Positions 1 through 6,949 of a stretch of DNA of 11,718 nt are shown here, piece after piece. How positions within the stretch are numbered: the stretch's first letter is position 1; the number at the start of each line of letters is the position of its first letter. The position numbers and the translations under genes were made by a program. The stretch is from Paracoccaceae bacterium (GTDB lineage Bacteria; Pseudomonadota; Alphaproteobacteria; Rhodobacterales; Rhodobacteraceae), in the NCBI GenBank assembly GCA_003512825.1, contig DOOI01000081.1:1-11718 (forward strand). The letters run 5' to 3'. The notes under the pieces were generated by a model. That model worked only from the letters and a program-made list of their open reading frames with translations, was not told the origin of the DNA and searched no databases.

Positions 1-303
1 ATCAAAGGCTGGATGGGCCGCGCGGATCAAACGGCTAAGATTAAAGGTATGTTCGTGCGTCCTGAACAGGTCGCGCAACTGGTTGCCAAGCATGCGGAAA
101 TCCTGCGCGCACGGGTGATCGCAGGCCGCGATGGCGAGATGGACACGATGACAGTGAAGATCGAGGCCGCAAGTGGAGATGCAGCGCGATATGCAAAATC
201 AGTTGCGGATGTGTTGAAGCTGAAGGGCAATATCGAAGTGGTCGCTCCGGGTAGTCTGCCGAACGATGGAAAAGTGATCGAAGATACCCGAAGCTACGGC
301 TGA
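1..303 (+). CDS. Phenylacetate-CoA ligase-family AMP-forming ligase, C-terminal fragment
   Basis: This is the last 100 codons of a gene that begins before the window; the frame is open from base 1 and stops at TGA 301-303. The visible part is the small mobile C-terminal domain of PaaK-type adenylate-forming ligases. It opens with GWMGRADQTAKIKGMFV, the hinge region where the family has a conserved Asp followed by a K-x-KG-M-x-V stretch, and continues with an alternating beta/alpha region that closes over the active site in the thioester step. By family, such enzymes activate an aromatic or other carboxylic acid with ATP and join it to CoA in the cytoplasm. The substrate cannot be judged from this fragment, since the acid pocket lies in the missing N-terminal domain. 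It converges on the hydrolase at 316-1119, with 12 bases between the stop codons and no convincing terminator. Confidence 0.85.
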   Translation: MKGWMGRADQTAKIKGMFVRPEQVAQLVAKHAEILRARVIAGRDGEMDTMTVKIEAASGDAARYAKSVADVLKLKGNIEVVAPGSLPNDGKVIEDTRSYG

Positions 304-315
304 TAGGGGCTAAAG

Positions 316-1119
316 CTACCCCAAAAGTCGTGAGAGCATTGCGCTTTCCGGGTCTTCCAAAGGCTCGATCACATCAAAATGGTGGCGTCCCGGTGCGATA
401 ACTTCGGGCACTCCCCAAGCCTCTGCAAGCCAGCGAGACTGATCAAGAAAGGCGGGACGCTCTTCTGCGCCGACCCAGAGCGTGACGGGTACGGGAAGGC
501 GCGTTTGCATCAAGACGGGGCTTTCTGCCGCGGCACTGGTATCATCCAATTTAAAGTCTTCGTTCATCGAGGTTCGCAAGAGCGGGCGCAGGTCCGTTAC
601 CGGGGAAATGGGCAAGACATGGGTCAGGCGGGCTGCGACGGACGATGCAAGAAGCGCTGGTTCCAGCATGCGGGCCACGAGATGACCGCCTGCGGAATGA
701 CCAGCAAGCGCTATGGGGCCAGACACCATTTGTGACGCAGTTGTAATGGCACTGGCCACTTGCTGGGTGATGTCGGCTATGCGAACTGTCGGGCAAAGAT
801 CATAGGACGGCATTGCCACGGCCCAACTGCGCGCCGTTGCGCCGGAAGCAAGGTGTGAGAAGTCGGAGCGGTTGAACCGTAGCCAATAACCACCATGCAC
901 GATGACCACCAAGCCCTTAGGGCTGTGGTTGGGCAAAAAGAGATCAAACTGCTGACGTGCGGACGGGCCGTAGGTGATATTCAAATCCGCCAGACCCTGC
1001 TCGAGCATGCCTTCGCGATACGCAGCGGCTTTGGCCTGCCATTTTGCCGGGTAGTCCATACCGCCCGGAATATAAGCCGCGTTTGCATAGGCGTTATCAA
1101 GACTTGTATCTGGCATCAT
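316..1119 (-). CDS. Alpha/beta hydrolase, arylformamidase (kynurenine formamidase)-like
   Basis: A 267-residue alpha/beta hydrolase with no signal peptide, so cytoplasmic. The oxyanion-hole motif HGGYW is at residues 75-79. The nucleophile elbow GHSAGG is at 140-145, with Ser142 as nucleophile. An acidic GAEE segment lies near 217-220, and HHFDV near 246-250 supplies the catalytic His. HGGYW with GHSAGGH and HFDVIEP is the pattern of the AFMID/BNA7 formamidase group, which hydrolyses N-formylkynurenine to kynurenine, but many relatives are esterases of unknown substrate. The frame stays open upstream to a TTG-type start at 1191. I chose ATG 1119 because GAGGAAG lies about 8 bases before it and the extra 24 residues look non-native; ATG 1116 is an alternative. 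It is divergent from gabD across about 90 bases. No kynurenine-pathway gene is nearby, so the substrate is an inference. Confidence 0.82.
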   Translation of the reverse strand: MMPDTSLDNAYANAAYIPGGMDYPAKWQAKAAAYREGMLEQGLADLNITYGPSARQQFDLFLPNHSPKGLVVIVHGGYWLRFNRSDFSHLASGATARSWAVAMPSYDLCPTVRIADITQQVASAITTASQMVSGPIALAGHSAGGHLVARMLEPALLASSVAARLTHVLPISPVTDLRPLLRTSMNEDFKLDDTSAAAESPVLMQTRLPVPVTLWVGAEERPAFLDQSRWLAEAWGVPEVIAPGRHHFDVIEPLEDPESAMLSRLLG

Positions 1120-1209
1120 GTTTTGCTTCCTCGCGGCTCTAGACAAGGCTATCCCGAGGTGCTTTGCCTTGACTAGAGTGCCAAGAGTCAAGAATTGGGA
1201 GAAATCGCC

Positions 1210-2688
1210 GTGTTGGACATGAAAACAGATCTGAAATCGCTGCTCAAAGACCCGAGTCTTCTGGCAACGCTGTCATATGGCAACGGCCAATGGATTGCGG
1301 GGGAGGCACAGAAGACCTTCGCCGTGACGAACCCTGCACGTGGAGATGTGATTGCCGAGGTTGCGGATCTCACACGTGCTCAGGTGGGCACTGTGATCGA
1401 CGCGGCCTATAAGGCCCAAAAGGAGTGGGCCCAATGGACGGGCAAGGAGCGCGCAAATGTGCTTCGCAAATGGTACGATCTAATGATGGCGCATGCCGAT
1501 GATCTGGCCACGATCCTGACGGCAGAGCAAGGCAAGCCTTTGGCAGAAGCCAAGGGAGAGATTGTTTACGGCGCCTCCTTTATCGAGTTCTTCGCAGAAG
1601 AGGCGAAACGAATTTATGGCGAGACGATTCCGGGCCATCAGCGCGACAAGCGGATCACGGTAATCAAGCAGCCGATTGGAGTTGCTGCGTCGATTACGCC
1701 GTGGAATTTCCCGAACGCGATGATCACGCGCAAAGCAGCGCCTGCCCTTGCTGCGGGCTGTTCCTTCGTTGGACGTCCTGCGGCAGAAACGCCGCTATCC
1801 GCCTTGGTGATGGGCGTCTTGGCGGAGCGTGCCGGCATTCCGGCTGGTGTCTTCAATATTGTCACGTCGTCTCGCTCGTCTGAGATCGGCAAGGAATTCT
1901 GCGAGAACCCAAAGGTTCGCAAGTTGACCTTCACGGGCTCGACCGAAGTCGGCCGTATTCTGTTGCGGCAAGCGGCCGAGCAGGTGATGAAATGCTCGAT
2001 GGAATTGGGCGGCAATGCACCATTTATCGTGTTTGATGATGCCGATCTGGATGCGGCGGTCGAAGGCGCGATCATGTGCAAGTTCCGCAATAACGGGCAG
2101 ACATGCGTCTGTGCAAACCGGATCTATGTCCAAGCCGGGGTCTATGATCTCTTCGCTGAAAAGCTTGCAAAGCGGGTAGGCGCGATGAAGGTCGGGGATG
2201 GTTTGGCGGAAGGCACGTTGCTTGGCCCTCTGATCAACGCTGATGCGATTGTGAAGGTGCAAGAGCATGTTGCCGATGCTGTTGCGAAGGGCGCAAAGGT
2301 TATTCTGGGCGGCACGCCGCATCAGGGGCCGGGCAACTTCTTGGCCCCGACAATCGTGACAGGTGCGACGCGCGAAATGGCGTTTTCGACGGAAGAGACC
2401 TTCGGACCGCTCGCGCCATTGTTCAAATTCGAAAGTGTCGATGAGGTGATTGAACTGGCCAATGACACGATATTTGGCTTGGCCTCTTACTTTTACGCCA
2501 AGGATCTGAGCCGGGTCTACAAGGTCGCGGAAGCGCTTGAATATGGCATTGTAGGCGTCAATACCGGGATTATCTCGACGGAAGTCGCGCCGTTTGGCGG
2601 CGTCAAACAATCCGGCCTTGGCCGTGAAGGCAGCCATCACGGCATCGAAGACTTCCTAGAGATGAAATATATCTGCATGAGCGTGTAA
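1210..2688 (+). CDS. gabD: NAD(P)-dependent succinate-semialdehyde dehydrogenase
   Basis: A 492-residue aldehyde dehydrogenase oxidising succinate semialdehyde to succinate, the last step of GABA breakdown. Visible motifs, numbered from GTG 1210: ITPWNFP (162-168); the cofactor loop FTGSTEVG (241-248); the general base Glu265 in MELGGN; the catalytic Cys299 in NNGQTCVCANR; and the C-terminal GGVKQSGLGREGSHHG that marks the GabD branch. The cofactor segment reads VGRPAAETP, with Arg where many ALDHs have Lys (KPxxxTP); I recall this in roseobacter GabDs, so it is not taken as damage. GTG 1210 was chosen because GGGAG ends 8 bases before it and it gives the family N-terminus MLDMKTDL. TTG 1195, TTG 1213 and ATG 1219 are also in frame. 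It is followed by a strong bidirectional hairpin. No GABA aminotransferase adjoins it, so it may serve general semialdehyde oxidation. Confidence 0.93.
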   Translation: MLDMKTDLKSLLKDPSLLATLSYGNGQWIAGEAQKTFAVTNPARGDVIAEVADLTRAQVGTVIDAAYKAQKEWAQWTGKERANVLRKWYDLMMAHADDLATILTAEQGKPLAEAKGEIVYGASFIEFFAEEAKRIYGETIPGHQRDKRITVIKQPIGVAASITPWNFPNAMITRKAAPALAAGCSFVGRPAAETPLSALVMGVLAERAGIPAGVFNIVTSSRSSEIGKEFCENPKVRKLTFTGSTEVGRILLRQAAEQVMKCSMELGGNAPFIVFDDADLDAAVEGAIMCKFRNNGQTCVCANRIYVQAGVYDLFAEKLAKRVGAMKVGDGLAEGTLLGPLINADAIVKVQEHVADAVAKGAKVILGGTPHQGPGNFLAPTIVTGATREMAFSTEETFGPLAPLFKFESVDEVIELANDTIFGLASYFYAKDLSRVYKVAEALEYGIVGVNTGIISTEVAPFGGVKQSGLGREGSHHGIEDFLEMKYICMSV

Positions 2689-2710
2689 GCTAGGTCAGCA
2701 AAAAATTTAC

Positions 2711-2739
2711 CACCGCCGTCCTCAAAGAGGGCGGCGGTG
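2711..2739. terminator. Bidirectional intrinsic terminator between gabD and the aminotransferase
   Basis: A 13-bp stem, CACCGCCGTCCTC against GAGGGCGGCGGTG, closes on an AAA loop and contains one G-U pair. TTTATTT follows on the plus strand. On the minus strand the hairpin is followed by GTAAATTTTTT. It lies 22 bases after the gabD stop and 19 bases before the stop of the convergent aminotransferase, so it can end both transcripts. Confidence 0.9.
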
Positions 2740-2758
2740 TTTATTTGGAAAACAGTCG

Positions 2759-3964
2759 TCAGGCGGTGAGCAAGAGCCCCAGCCGCCGCATGCCCTCTTC
2801 GATTTGTGTTTCATTTGGTGAAGAGAAGTTTAGCCGAAGCGTATTTCTCCCGCTGCCATCGGGGAAGAAAGCGGAACCCGGGACAAAGGCAATATTCTGG
2901 GTCTCCAGTGCGGTTGCGAGCAAGTCCGCGCCGTCATGGCCCTTTGGCAAGGTCATCCAAACAAACATACCGCCTTCTGGTTTGGTCCAGCTTACTCCGG
3001 GGGGCATGTAGCGTTGCAAAGCGTCCAGCATGGTATCACGGCGTTTTGCATAATGGGCGCGGAGTTTGGGTAAATGCGTGTCTAGGCTGGTCTCGGCAAT
3101 TTCGGCGACAACGGCTTGATTGAGGGTGGCGCTGTGCAGGTCTCCCGCTTGCTTGATCAAGACGAGTTGCGAAATGACTGGCTGTGCGGCACAGACCCAA
3201 CCCACACGCAGACCCGGAGCGAGCGTTTTAGAGAAGCTGCCGCAATAGACGGTCCGGCACGCTTCGATGGACCCTTTGCGTGCTATCTCTAACGCGAGAA
3301 TGGGGAGCACGTCGTCTCCATCAAACCGCAATGCGTAGTAGGCGCTATCTTCTAGAATGGCGATATCGAGTGCGTCAGCTTGGTCGATCAGGGCCTCTCG
3401 CTGCGCTTTTGTGAGGGTCATGCCGGTGGGGTTGGAAAAATCCGGGGTCACATAGGAAAATTTCAACCGTCCACCTGCTGCAGTTGCCGCCTCTGCCAAG
3501 GTTGCAGGGCTTCGGTTGTCCGACGGATCGAGCCGATCGTAGTGCGGTTCATAGGCGTTGAACGCGCCAAGTGCGCCCAGATAAGTGGGCCAGCCGACAA
3601 GCGCGGTATCATTTGGCGACAAGAAGAGCTTTCCCAGATAATCGAGCGCTTGCTGCGAGCCCGAGGTGATCAGGATATTTTCCTCGGAACACGGCGCGCC
3701 TATTTTGGTCATGTAAGCGGCGATCCATGCGCGCAGCCGCGGATTTCCCTCAGAGGTCGAGTATTGCAGCGATTGCCCTACGGCGTCGTCGGCCAAGGCC
3801 CGCGCAGTCGCGGCTCGAAATGCCTCGGCTGGGAAAAGAGCAGGATCGGGAATACCACCGGCGAAAGAAAGAATTCCAGGTCTGTTCAGCAGCTTAAGGA
3901 GTTCACGAATTTCCGAAGCCTTCATGCGGCCTGCGCGTGAAGCAAAAAGAGTCTTGAGCGACAT
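2759..3964 (-). CDS. PLP-dependent aminotransferase, class I/II (2-aminoadipate/aromatic type)
   Basis: A 401-residue fold-type I aminotransferase. In order: an N-terminal substrate-lid segment with SFAGGIPDP (33-41); YSTSEGNPRLR (68-78); the cofactor-phosphate and ring-stacking region ITSGSQQALD (99-108); SNPTG (177-181) with the conserved Asn; the acidic-Tyr segment LEDSAYY (204-210); the Schiff-base lysine Lys246 in SFSKTLAPGLRVGW; and Arg377 in TLRLNFS, which should bind the substrate carboxylate. SFAGGIPDP plus SFSKTLAPGLR is the pattern of the LysN/kynurenine-aminotransferase/MocR-aminotransferase branch, which accepts 2-aminoadipate, aromatic or branched-chain amino acids; the actual substrate is open. 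There is no N-terminal helix-turn-helix, so it is an enzyme and not a MocR regulator. The start is well fixed by GGAGGAGG five bases before ATG 3964. It is divergent from the L,D-transpeptidase across 173 bases. Confidence 0.88.
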   Translation of the reverse strand: MSLKTLFASRAGRMKASEIRELLKLLNRPGILSFAGGIPDPALFPAEAFRAATARALADDAVGQSLQYSTSEGNPRLRAWIAAYMTKIGAPCSEENILITSGSQQALDYLGKLFLSPNDTALVGWPTYLGALGAFNAYEPHYDRLDPSDNRSPATLAEAATAAGGRLKFSYVTPDFSNPTGMTLTKAQREALIDQADALDIAILEDSAYYALRFDGDDVLPILALEIARKGSIEACRTVYCGSFSKTLAPGLRVGWVCAAQPVISQLVLIKQAGDLHSATLNQAVVAEIAETSLDTHLPKLRAHYAKRRDTMLDALQRYMPPGVSWTKPEGGMFVWMTLPKGHDGADLLATALETQNIAFVPGSAFFPDGSGRNTLRLNFSSPNETQIEEGMRRLGLLLTA

Positions 3965-4137
3965 GGGGCCTCCTCCAAGAGATGAGACAGGTCACATCGT
4001 TTGGAAATTAAAGTCAATATTGCTGACATAAATCGTGATGTGGCGGCTTCTTGAGTGAGGGATTCCGGACTTTGAGGCGCAGGTGATCTGTTCCAGACTT
4101 TCTGACATTAGAAACAAGATTTTTTGGAGAAAATCAG

Positions 4138-4566
4138 ATGCCACGTCTGTATTTTTTGGTGATTGGGCTCTTGGTGCTTTGCCTGTTGCCCGCTCTTTCT
4201 ATTGCCGCGCCGCTTGTTGCGAAGGTCGATATTTCAACACAAACCATGACTGTCTATCTAGATGGTGCTCCTGCCTATAGCTGGCCTGTGTCCACGGCGA
4301 GGAAAGGCAAGATCACACCAGTGGGCACGTTTCGCGGGCAGGCGCTGTCGCGTCACCATCGGTCCAGTCTCTATAATAATGCGCCAATGCCCTATGCGAT
4401 TTTTTTCCGCGGTAATTACGCGATCCATGGCACCCATCAGATCAGCCGTTTGGGCCGGCCTGCAAGTGCCGGATGCGTTCGCCTTCATCCCGATCATGCG
4501 GCGGTGCTGTTTGACCTTACGCGTCGGGTGGGCACGCAAAATCTAAAGGTGGTGATCCAGTGCTAG
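4138..4566 (+). CDS. Small secreted L,D-transpeptidase (YkuD/ErfK family)
   Basis: A 142-residue protein made of a signal peptide and little more than one YkuD domain. The hydrophobic core runs over residues 5-22 and cleavage is likely near Ala23/Ala24. The YkuD domain starts with VDISTQTMTVYLDG and shows TPVGTF (60-65), the catalytic HGT (97-99) and SAGCVRL (110-116) with nucleophile Cys113. Such enzymes form 3-3 peptidoglycan cross-links or attach proteins to peptidoglycan in the periplasm, using tetrapeptide donors. The domain ends 29 residues after the catalytic Cys, at a C-terminal Cys, and no LysM or other wall-binding domain is present, so it is near the family minimum. GGAGA lies 7 bases before ATG 4138. 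Its stop shares CTAG with the stop of dacB on the opposite strand, which makes D,D-carboxypeptidases; those enzymes produce the substrate that L,D-transpeptidases use. Confidence 0.9.
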   Translation: MPRLYFLVIGLLVLCLLPALSIAAPLVAKVDISTQTMTVYLDGAPAYSWPVSTARKGKITPVGTFRGQALSRHHRSSLYNNAPMPYAIFFRGNYAIHGTHQISRLGRPASAGCVRLHPDHAAVLFDLTRRVGTQNLKVVIQC

Positions 4567-6059
4567 GCCGAATACGCCACAGCCCAATGTTCCAAAAGCG
4601 CTTGTTGAAGGCGCTTTGCTTTCTTGTTCCAAGCTGCCGCGCCGGGCGGGTTTTCGCGCTCTTCGGTCTTGATTTTGCGCCGGGCGGCGGCGTCTATGGA
4701 AAAGATCGCAAACACCAGACGCTTGCCTTGCGCTGTCGTGGCAAAGCCAGACAATGTTGAGGTGAAGTTCAATGTCCCCGTCTTTGCAATAACTTGCAGT
4801 GGATGGGCCTTGTTCACCTTACCGCGCTCGTCTCGGAGTGGGATGTCCTTCAATAAAGCTGTGAGCCCAAATCGCTCGGCGGCGATCATGGCAGAGACCA
4901 TCCCTGATGTTGTGATGTGCGAGGCATCGCCTAGGCCGGAATGATCGACAAACTTCGGATTTCGCATGCCAAGCTGCTGCTCTGCCCATGCCTGCATGCC
5001 CGCCGCTGAGGCGGCGATTGAAGTGACTGCGGTGCCAGATGCTTTGGTCGCGGCTAAACCAACCATTTCAGCGGTCAGATTGGTTGAGTGTTTCAGCATG
5101 TCGCGGAGGATTTCCGTCAATGGTTCGGAAGCCCGACGAACCAATACGGGGCCCGATGGGGCGGTCGTTGCGCGTTGTTCTTTTTCGAGAGTGATCCCTT
5201 GGGCGCGCGCGAGAACACGGAGGACCTCGCCCGCGTAGAGGTCGGGCGCCCGGACCGGCAACCAGCGAGACCCGCCCTGTCCCAAGGCTTCGCGCGAAAC
5301 TGTCCAACTGTCGATACCACTGGAGTCCTTATAGGTATACACAGGCAAACTGCGGCTTACGATGGCCATCCGCGCGATCCGCACTTCTGGCCTTAAGGTG
5401 TCAGACCGGGCGTCCATTGAGGTAGCCCATTGATTTCCTTGCTTCTTCCATTCGAAATGGACGCGGTTAAAATTGAGCGCGAGTCCACAAATCGCGGGGT
5501 TGTAGCCGACGTGGTCGGGTTGATTGCGGTCAATTTCCGTGATGAAGGGCAACGCCCCTCCCCATACAAAAAAACCCCCGCTGACGTGTCGCAGACCTGT
5601 TTCTTTTAGGCGGCGGACCATATCCGCCAACGCATCAGTGTCGAGTGTGGGATCACCGCCCCCTGCGAGAATAAGGTCACCTTTGAGCGTGTCGCCTTCA
5701 AGCGTGCCGCGCGCGATGATATGTGTTTCAAACCGACGTGCCGGACCAAGCCGCGCCAAAGCATATGCCGCAGTGATGGATTTCATGACCGAGGCTGGAG
5801 GCAATCCTCCAATTTCATCTTTAATTTCAAGAATTTGACCAGAGGCCGGATCAGCGACAGCATAGGCTGTTCGCCCGGTCAGGCCAGACGATTGCACCAA
5901 TTGCTCTGCCGTTTTGGTGGCGCGGGGCGGCTGGGCTGTGGGCCGTGAGCCGCGATCCACTGGGCGGAGCGATTGAGCTGGCGCATTGGCACATGCGGGC
6001 GCGGCCAGAAACATGGCGGCAGAACTCAAGAAATGGCGACGCGACAAGGGCTTGATCAT
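4563..6059 (-). CDS. dacB: D-alanyl-D-alanine carboxypeptidase/endopeptidase (PBP4, peptidase S13), Tat-exported
   Basis: A 498-residue class C penicillin-binding protein. The three serine-enzyme motifs are all present: SVMK (90-93, nucleophile Ser90), STN (325-327) and KTG (426-428). The roughly 230 residues between the first two match the extra domains inserted in the S13/PBP4 family; E. coli PBP4 has 477 residues. It removes the terminal D-Ala of pentapeptides and can cut D-Ala-mDAP cross-bridges in the periplasm. The N-terminus MIKPLSRRHFLSSAAMF carries S-R-R-x-F-L, a twin-arginine export motif, followed by a hydrophobic stretch and a likely ANA cleavage site near residue 26; APAC is a poor lipobox. 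The start has only a weak ribosome site (CTAGG, about 11 bases upstream). It lies 68 bases downstream of nadD on the same strand and is probably co-transcribed. Its 3' end overlaps the L,D-transpeptidase by 4 bases. Confidence 0.92.
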   Translation of the reverse strand: MIKPLSRRHFLSSAAMFLAAPACANAPAQSLRPVDRGSRPTAQPPRATKTAEQLVQSSGLTGRTAYAVADPASGQILEIKDEIGGLPPASVMKSITAAYALARLGPARRFETHIIARGTLEGDTLKGDLILAGGGDPTLDTDALADMVRRLKETGLRHVSGGFFVWGGALPFITEIDRNQPDHVGYNPAICGLALNFNRVHFEWKKQGNQWATSMDARSDTLRPEVRIARMAIVSRSLPVYTYKDSSGIDSWTVSREALGQGGSRWLPVRAPDLYAGEVLRVLARAQGITLEKEQRATTAPSGPVLVRRASEPLTEILRDMLKHSTNLTAEMVGLAATKASGTAVTSIAASAAGMQAWAEQQLGMRNPKFVDHSGLGDASHITTSGMVSAMIAAERFGLTALLKDIPLRDERGKVNKAHPLQVIAKTGTLNFTSTLSGFATTAQGKRLVFAIFSIDAAARRKIKTEERENPPGAAAWNKKAKRLQQALLEHWAVAYSA

Positions 6060-6127
6060 GATTTTCAGCCTAGAGCCTTCTGCACGGAAAGGGCAAGAGG
6101 GGCGAAATCACTTCTGCTTTTGGGCGA

Positions 6128-6727
6128 TCAAACGGGCCATTTCCCGGCCTTCCGGAGCTGTGAAGACGAGCTCTTGGACATGGGAATATCGGCAAAACAC
6201 CAAGCTGGCGCCTTGATTTTCCTCAAGGCATTTTTGTTTTTTACAAATGATTTCATGAGGATGCGTGATGAACGGGAGAGCCGCGCGGGGAGGCGCTGGC
6301 CGGGGCGGGCGAGGATGGCGAGGGGGGTGGACTGTGCGATTGATCGCCAGTCGTGCCATTTATCGAACTGCACGAGATTATCCGCACCCATAAGCCAGAT
6401 AAACCGGACCCCTGGATAGTGCCGCCGCAACGCGTGCAAACTGGCGGCTGTGTAGCGCGTGCCAAGGCGCGACTCGATATCCGTGACCACAACGCGCGGG
6501 TCGCGCATCACCTGATGTGCCCGCTCCATTCGTTGCTCAAGGGCTGCCGGGCCCTTTTCTTTCAAGGGGTTACCGGGAGAGACCAGCCACCAAACCCGGT
6601 CCAGACCAAACCGCTTTATGGCTTCTTGGGTGATGAGGACATGGCCGTCATGGGCCGGATCAAACGACCCTCCCAAGAGGCCAATCACTTGACCCTTCGC
6701 CGCAATTGGAAAACCAAACCGCATCAT
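6128..6727 (-). CDS. nadD: Nicotinate-nucleotide adenylyltransferase
   Basis: A 199-residue nucleotidyltransferase that joins nicotinate mononucleotide and ATP to give deamido-NAD, an essential cytoplasmic step of NAD synthesis. The family motif GGSFDPAHDGH is at residues 19-29 (the HxGH ATP-binding site), WWLVSPGNP at 46-54, WLMGADN at 111-117, and the C-terminal SSSSQLR (186-192) is the degenerate ISSTxIR motif that binds phosphate. The stretch 151-172 (SRSSRILMKSFVKNKN and on) is Lys-rich and its DNA is AT-rich, unlike the rest of the protein. Two adjacent ATGs (6727, 6724) could start it; AGG lies 8 bases before the first. It is not next to rsfS/rlmH, where it often sits in other bacteria, but heads a probable nadD-dacB unit. 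Confidence 0.93.
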   Translation of the reverse strand: MMRFGFPIAAKGQVIGLLGGSFDPAHDGHVLITQEAIKRFGLDRVWWLVSPGNPLKEKGPAALEQRMERAHQVMRDPRVVVTDIESRLGTRYTAASLHALRRHYPGVRFIWLMGADNLVQFDKWHDWRSIAQSTPLAILARPGQRLPARLSRSSRILMKSFVKNKNALRKIKAPAWCFADIPMSKSSSSQLRKAGKWPV

Positions 6728-6817
6728 TTCTCTTGCCTACCCCGAAGCATCGAGCCCGCCAAGGGGGGCAAATTTCGGATTTTGGAACGTATGATTTGCG
6801 TATGGGTGGCGTCTGGT

Positions 6818-6833
6818 TTGCGTCATGACGCAA
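6818..6833. promoter_or_regulatory. 16-bp perfect palindrome upstream of nadD (candidate operator)
   Basis: TTGCGTCATGACGCAA is its own reverse complement over all 16 bases. It sits inside a looser outer inverted pair, CTGGTT (6813-6818) and AACCAG (6838-6843). It lies about 90 bases before the nadD start and about 115 bases after the tpa stop, where a promoter for nadD-dacB would be expected. The symmetry suggests a dimeric regulator site. I do not recognise the regulator, and no -35/-10 pair beside it is good enough to call. Confidence 0.4.
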
Positions 6834-6904
6834 TCCCAACCAGCGGGTCGGTTTTGTTGCGGCGCCTGTGCGCTGCGGAAACAGACTTTGAGCCGGGAGA
6901 GAGG

Positions 6905-6933
6905 GCATGGGGGGCGCACACCGCCCCCCATGC
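6905..6933 (-). terminator. Strong hairpin after tpa, probable transcription stop without a U-tract
   Basis: A perfect 12-bp stem (GCATGGGGGGCG against CGCCCCCCATGC) with a 5-base loop begins 17 bases beyond the tpa stop codon. The sequence that follows on the minus strand is CCTCTCTCCC, not a T-run, so it is not a classical intrinsic terminator. It may end the tpa transcript, protect its 3' end, or both, and would separate tpa from nadD. Confidence 0.55.
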
Positions 6934-6949
6934 AAGCGCTTTGCTTGGT

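Noticed and set aside
304..322. GGGG...CCCC as a terminator between the ligase fragment and the hydrolase
   Set aside because: Only four base pairs, overlapping the hydrolase stop region, with no T-run on the plus strand.
1120..1191. Upstream extension of the arylformamidase-like gene to 1191
   Set aside because: GAGGAAG stands at the right distance before ATG 1119, and the extension would use up most of the short divergent promoter region shared with gabD.
1795..2640. A 281-codon minus-strand frame opposite gabD
   Set aside because: It is the reverse shadow of conserved aldehyde dehydrogenase sequence, including the catalytic Cys region, and has no ribosome site or domain.
2759..3964. The aminotransferase as the missing TauR (MocR regulators contain an aminotransferase domain)
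   Set aside because: The protein begins directly with the aminotransferase fold; there is no N-terminal winged-helix domain, and it is about 5 kb from the tau genes.
4013..4027. GTCA-N7-TGAC inverted pair (with CAATATTG inside) between the aminotransferase and L,D-transpeptidase
   Set aside because: Four-base arms are expected by chance in a 173-base AT-richer gap; I could not link it to a regulator or a clear promoter.
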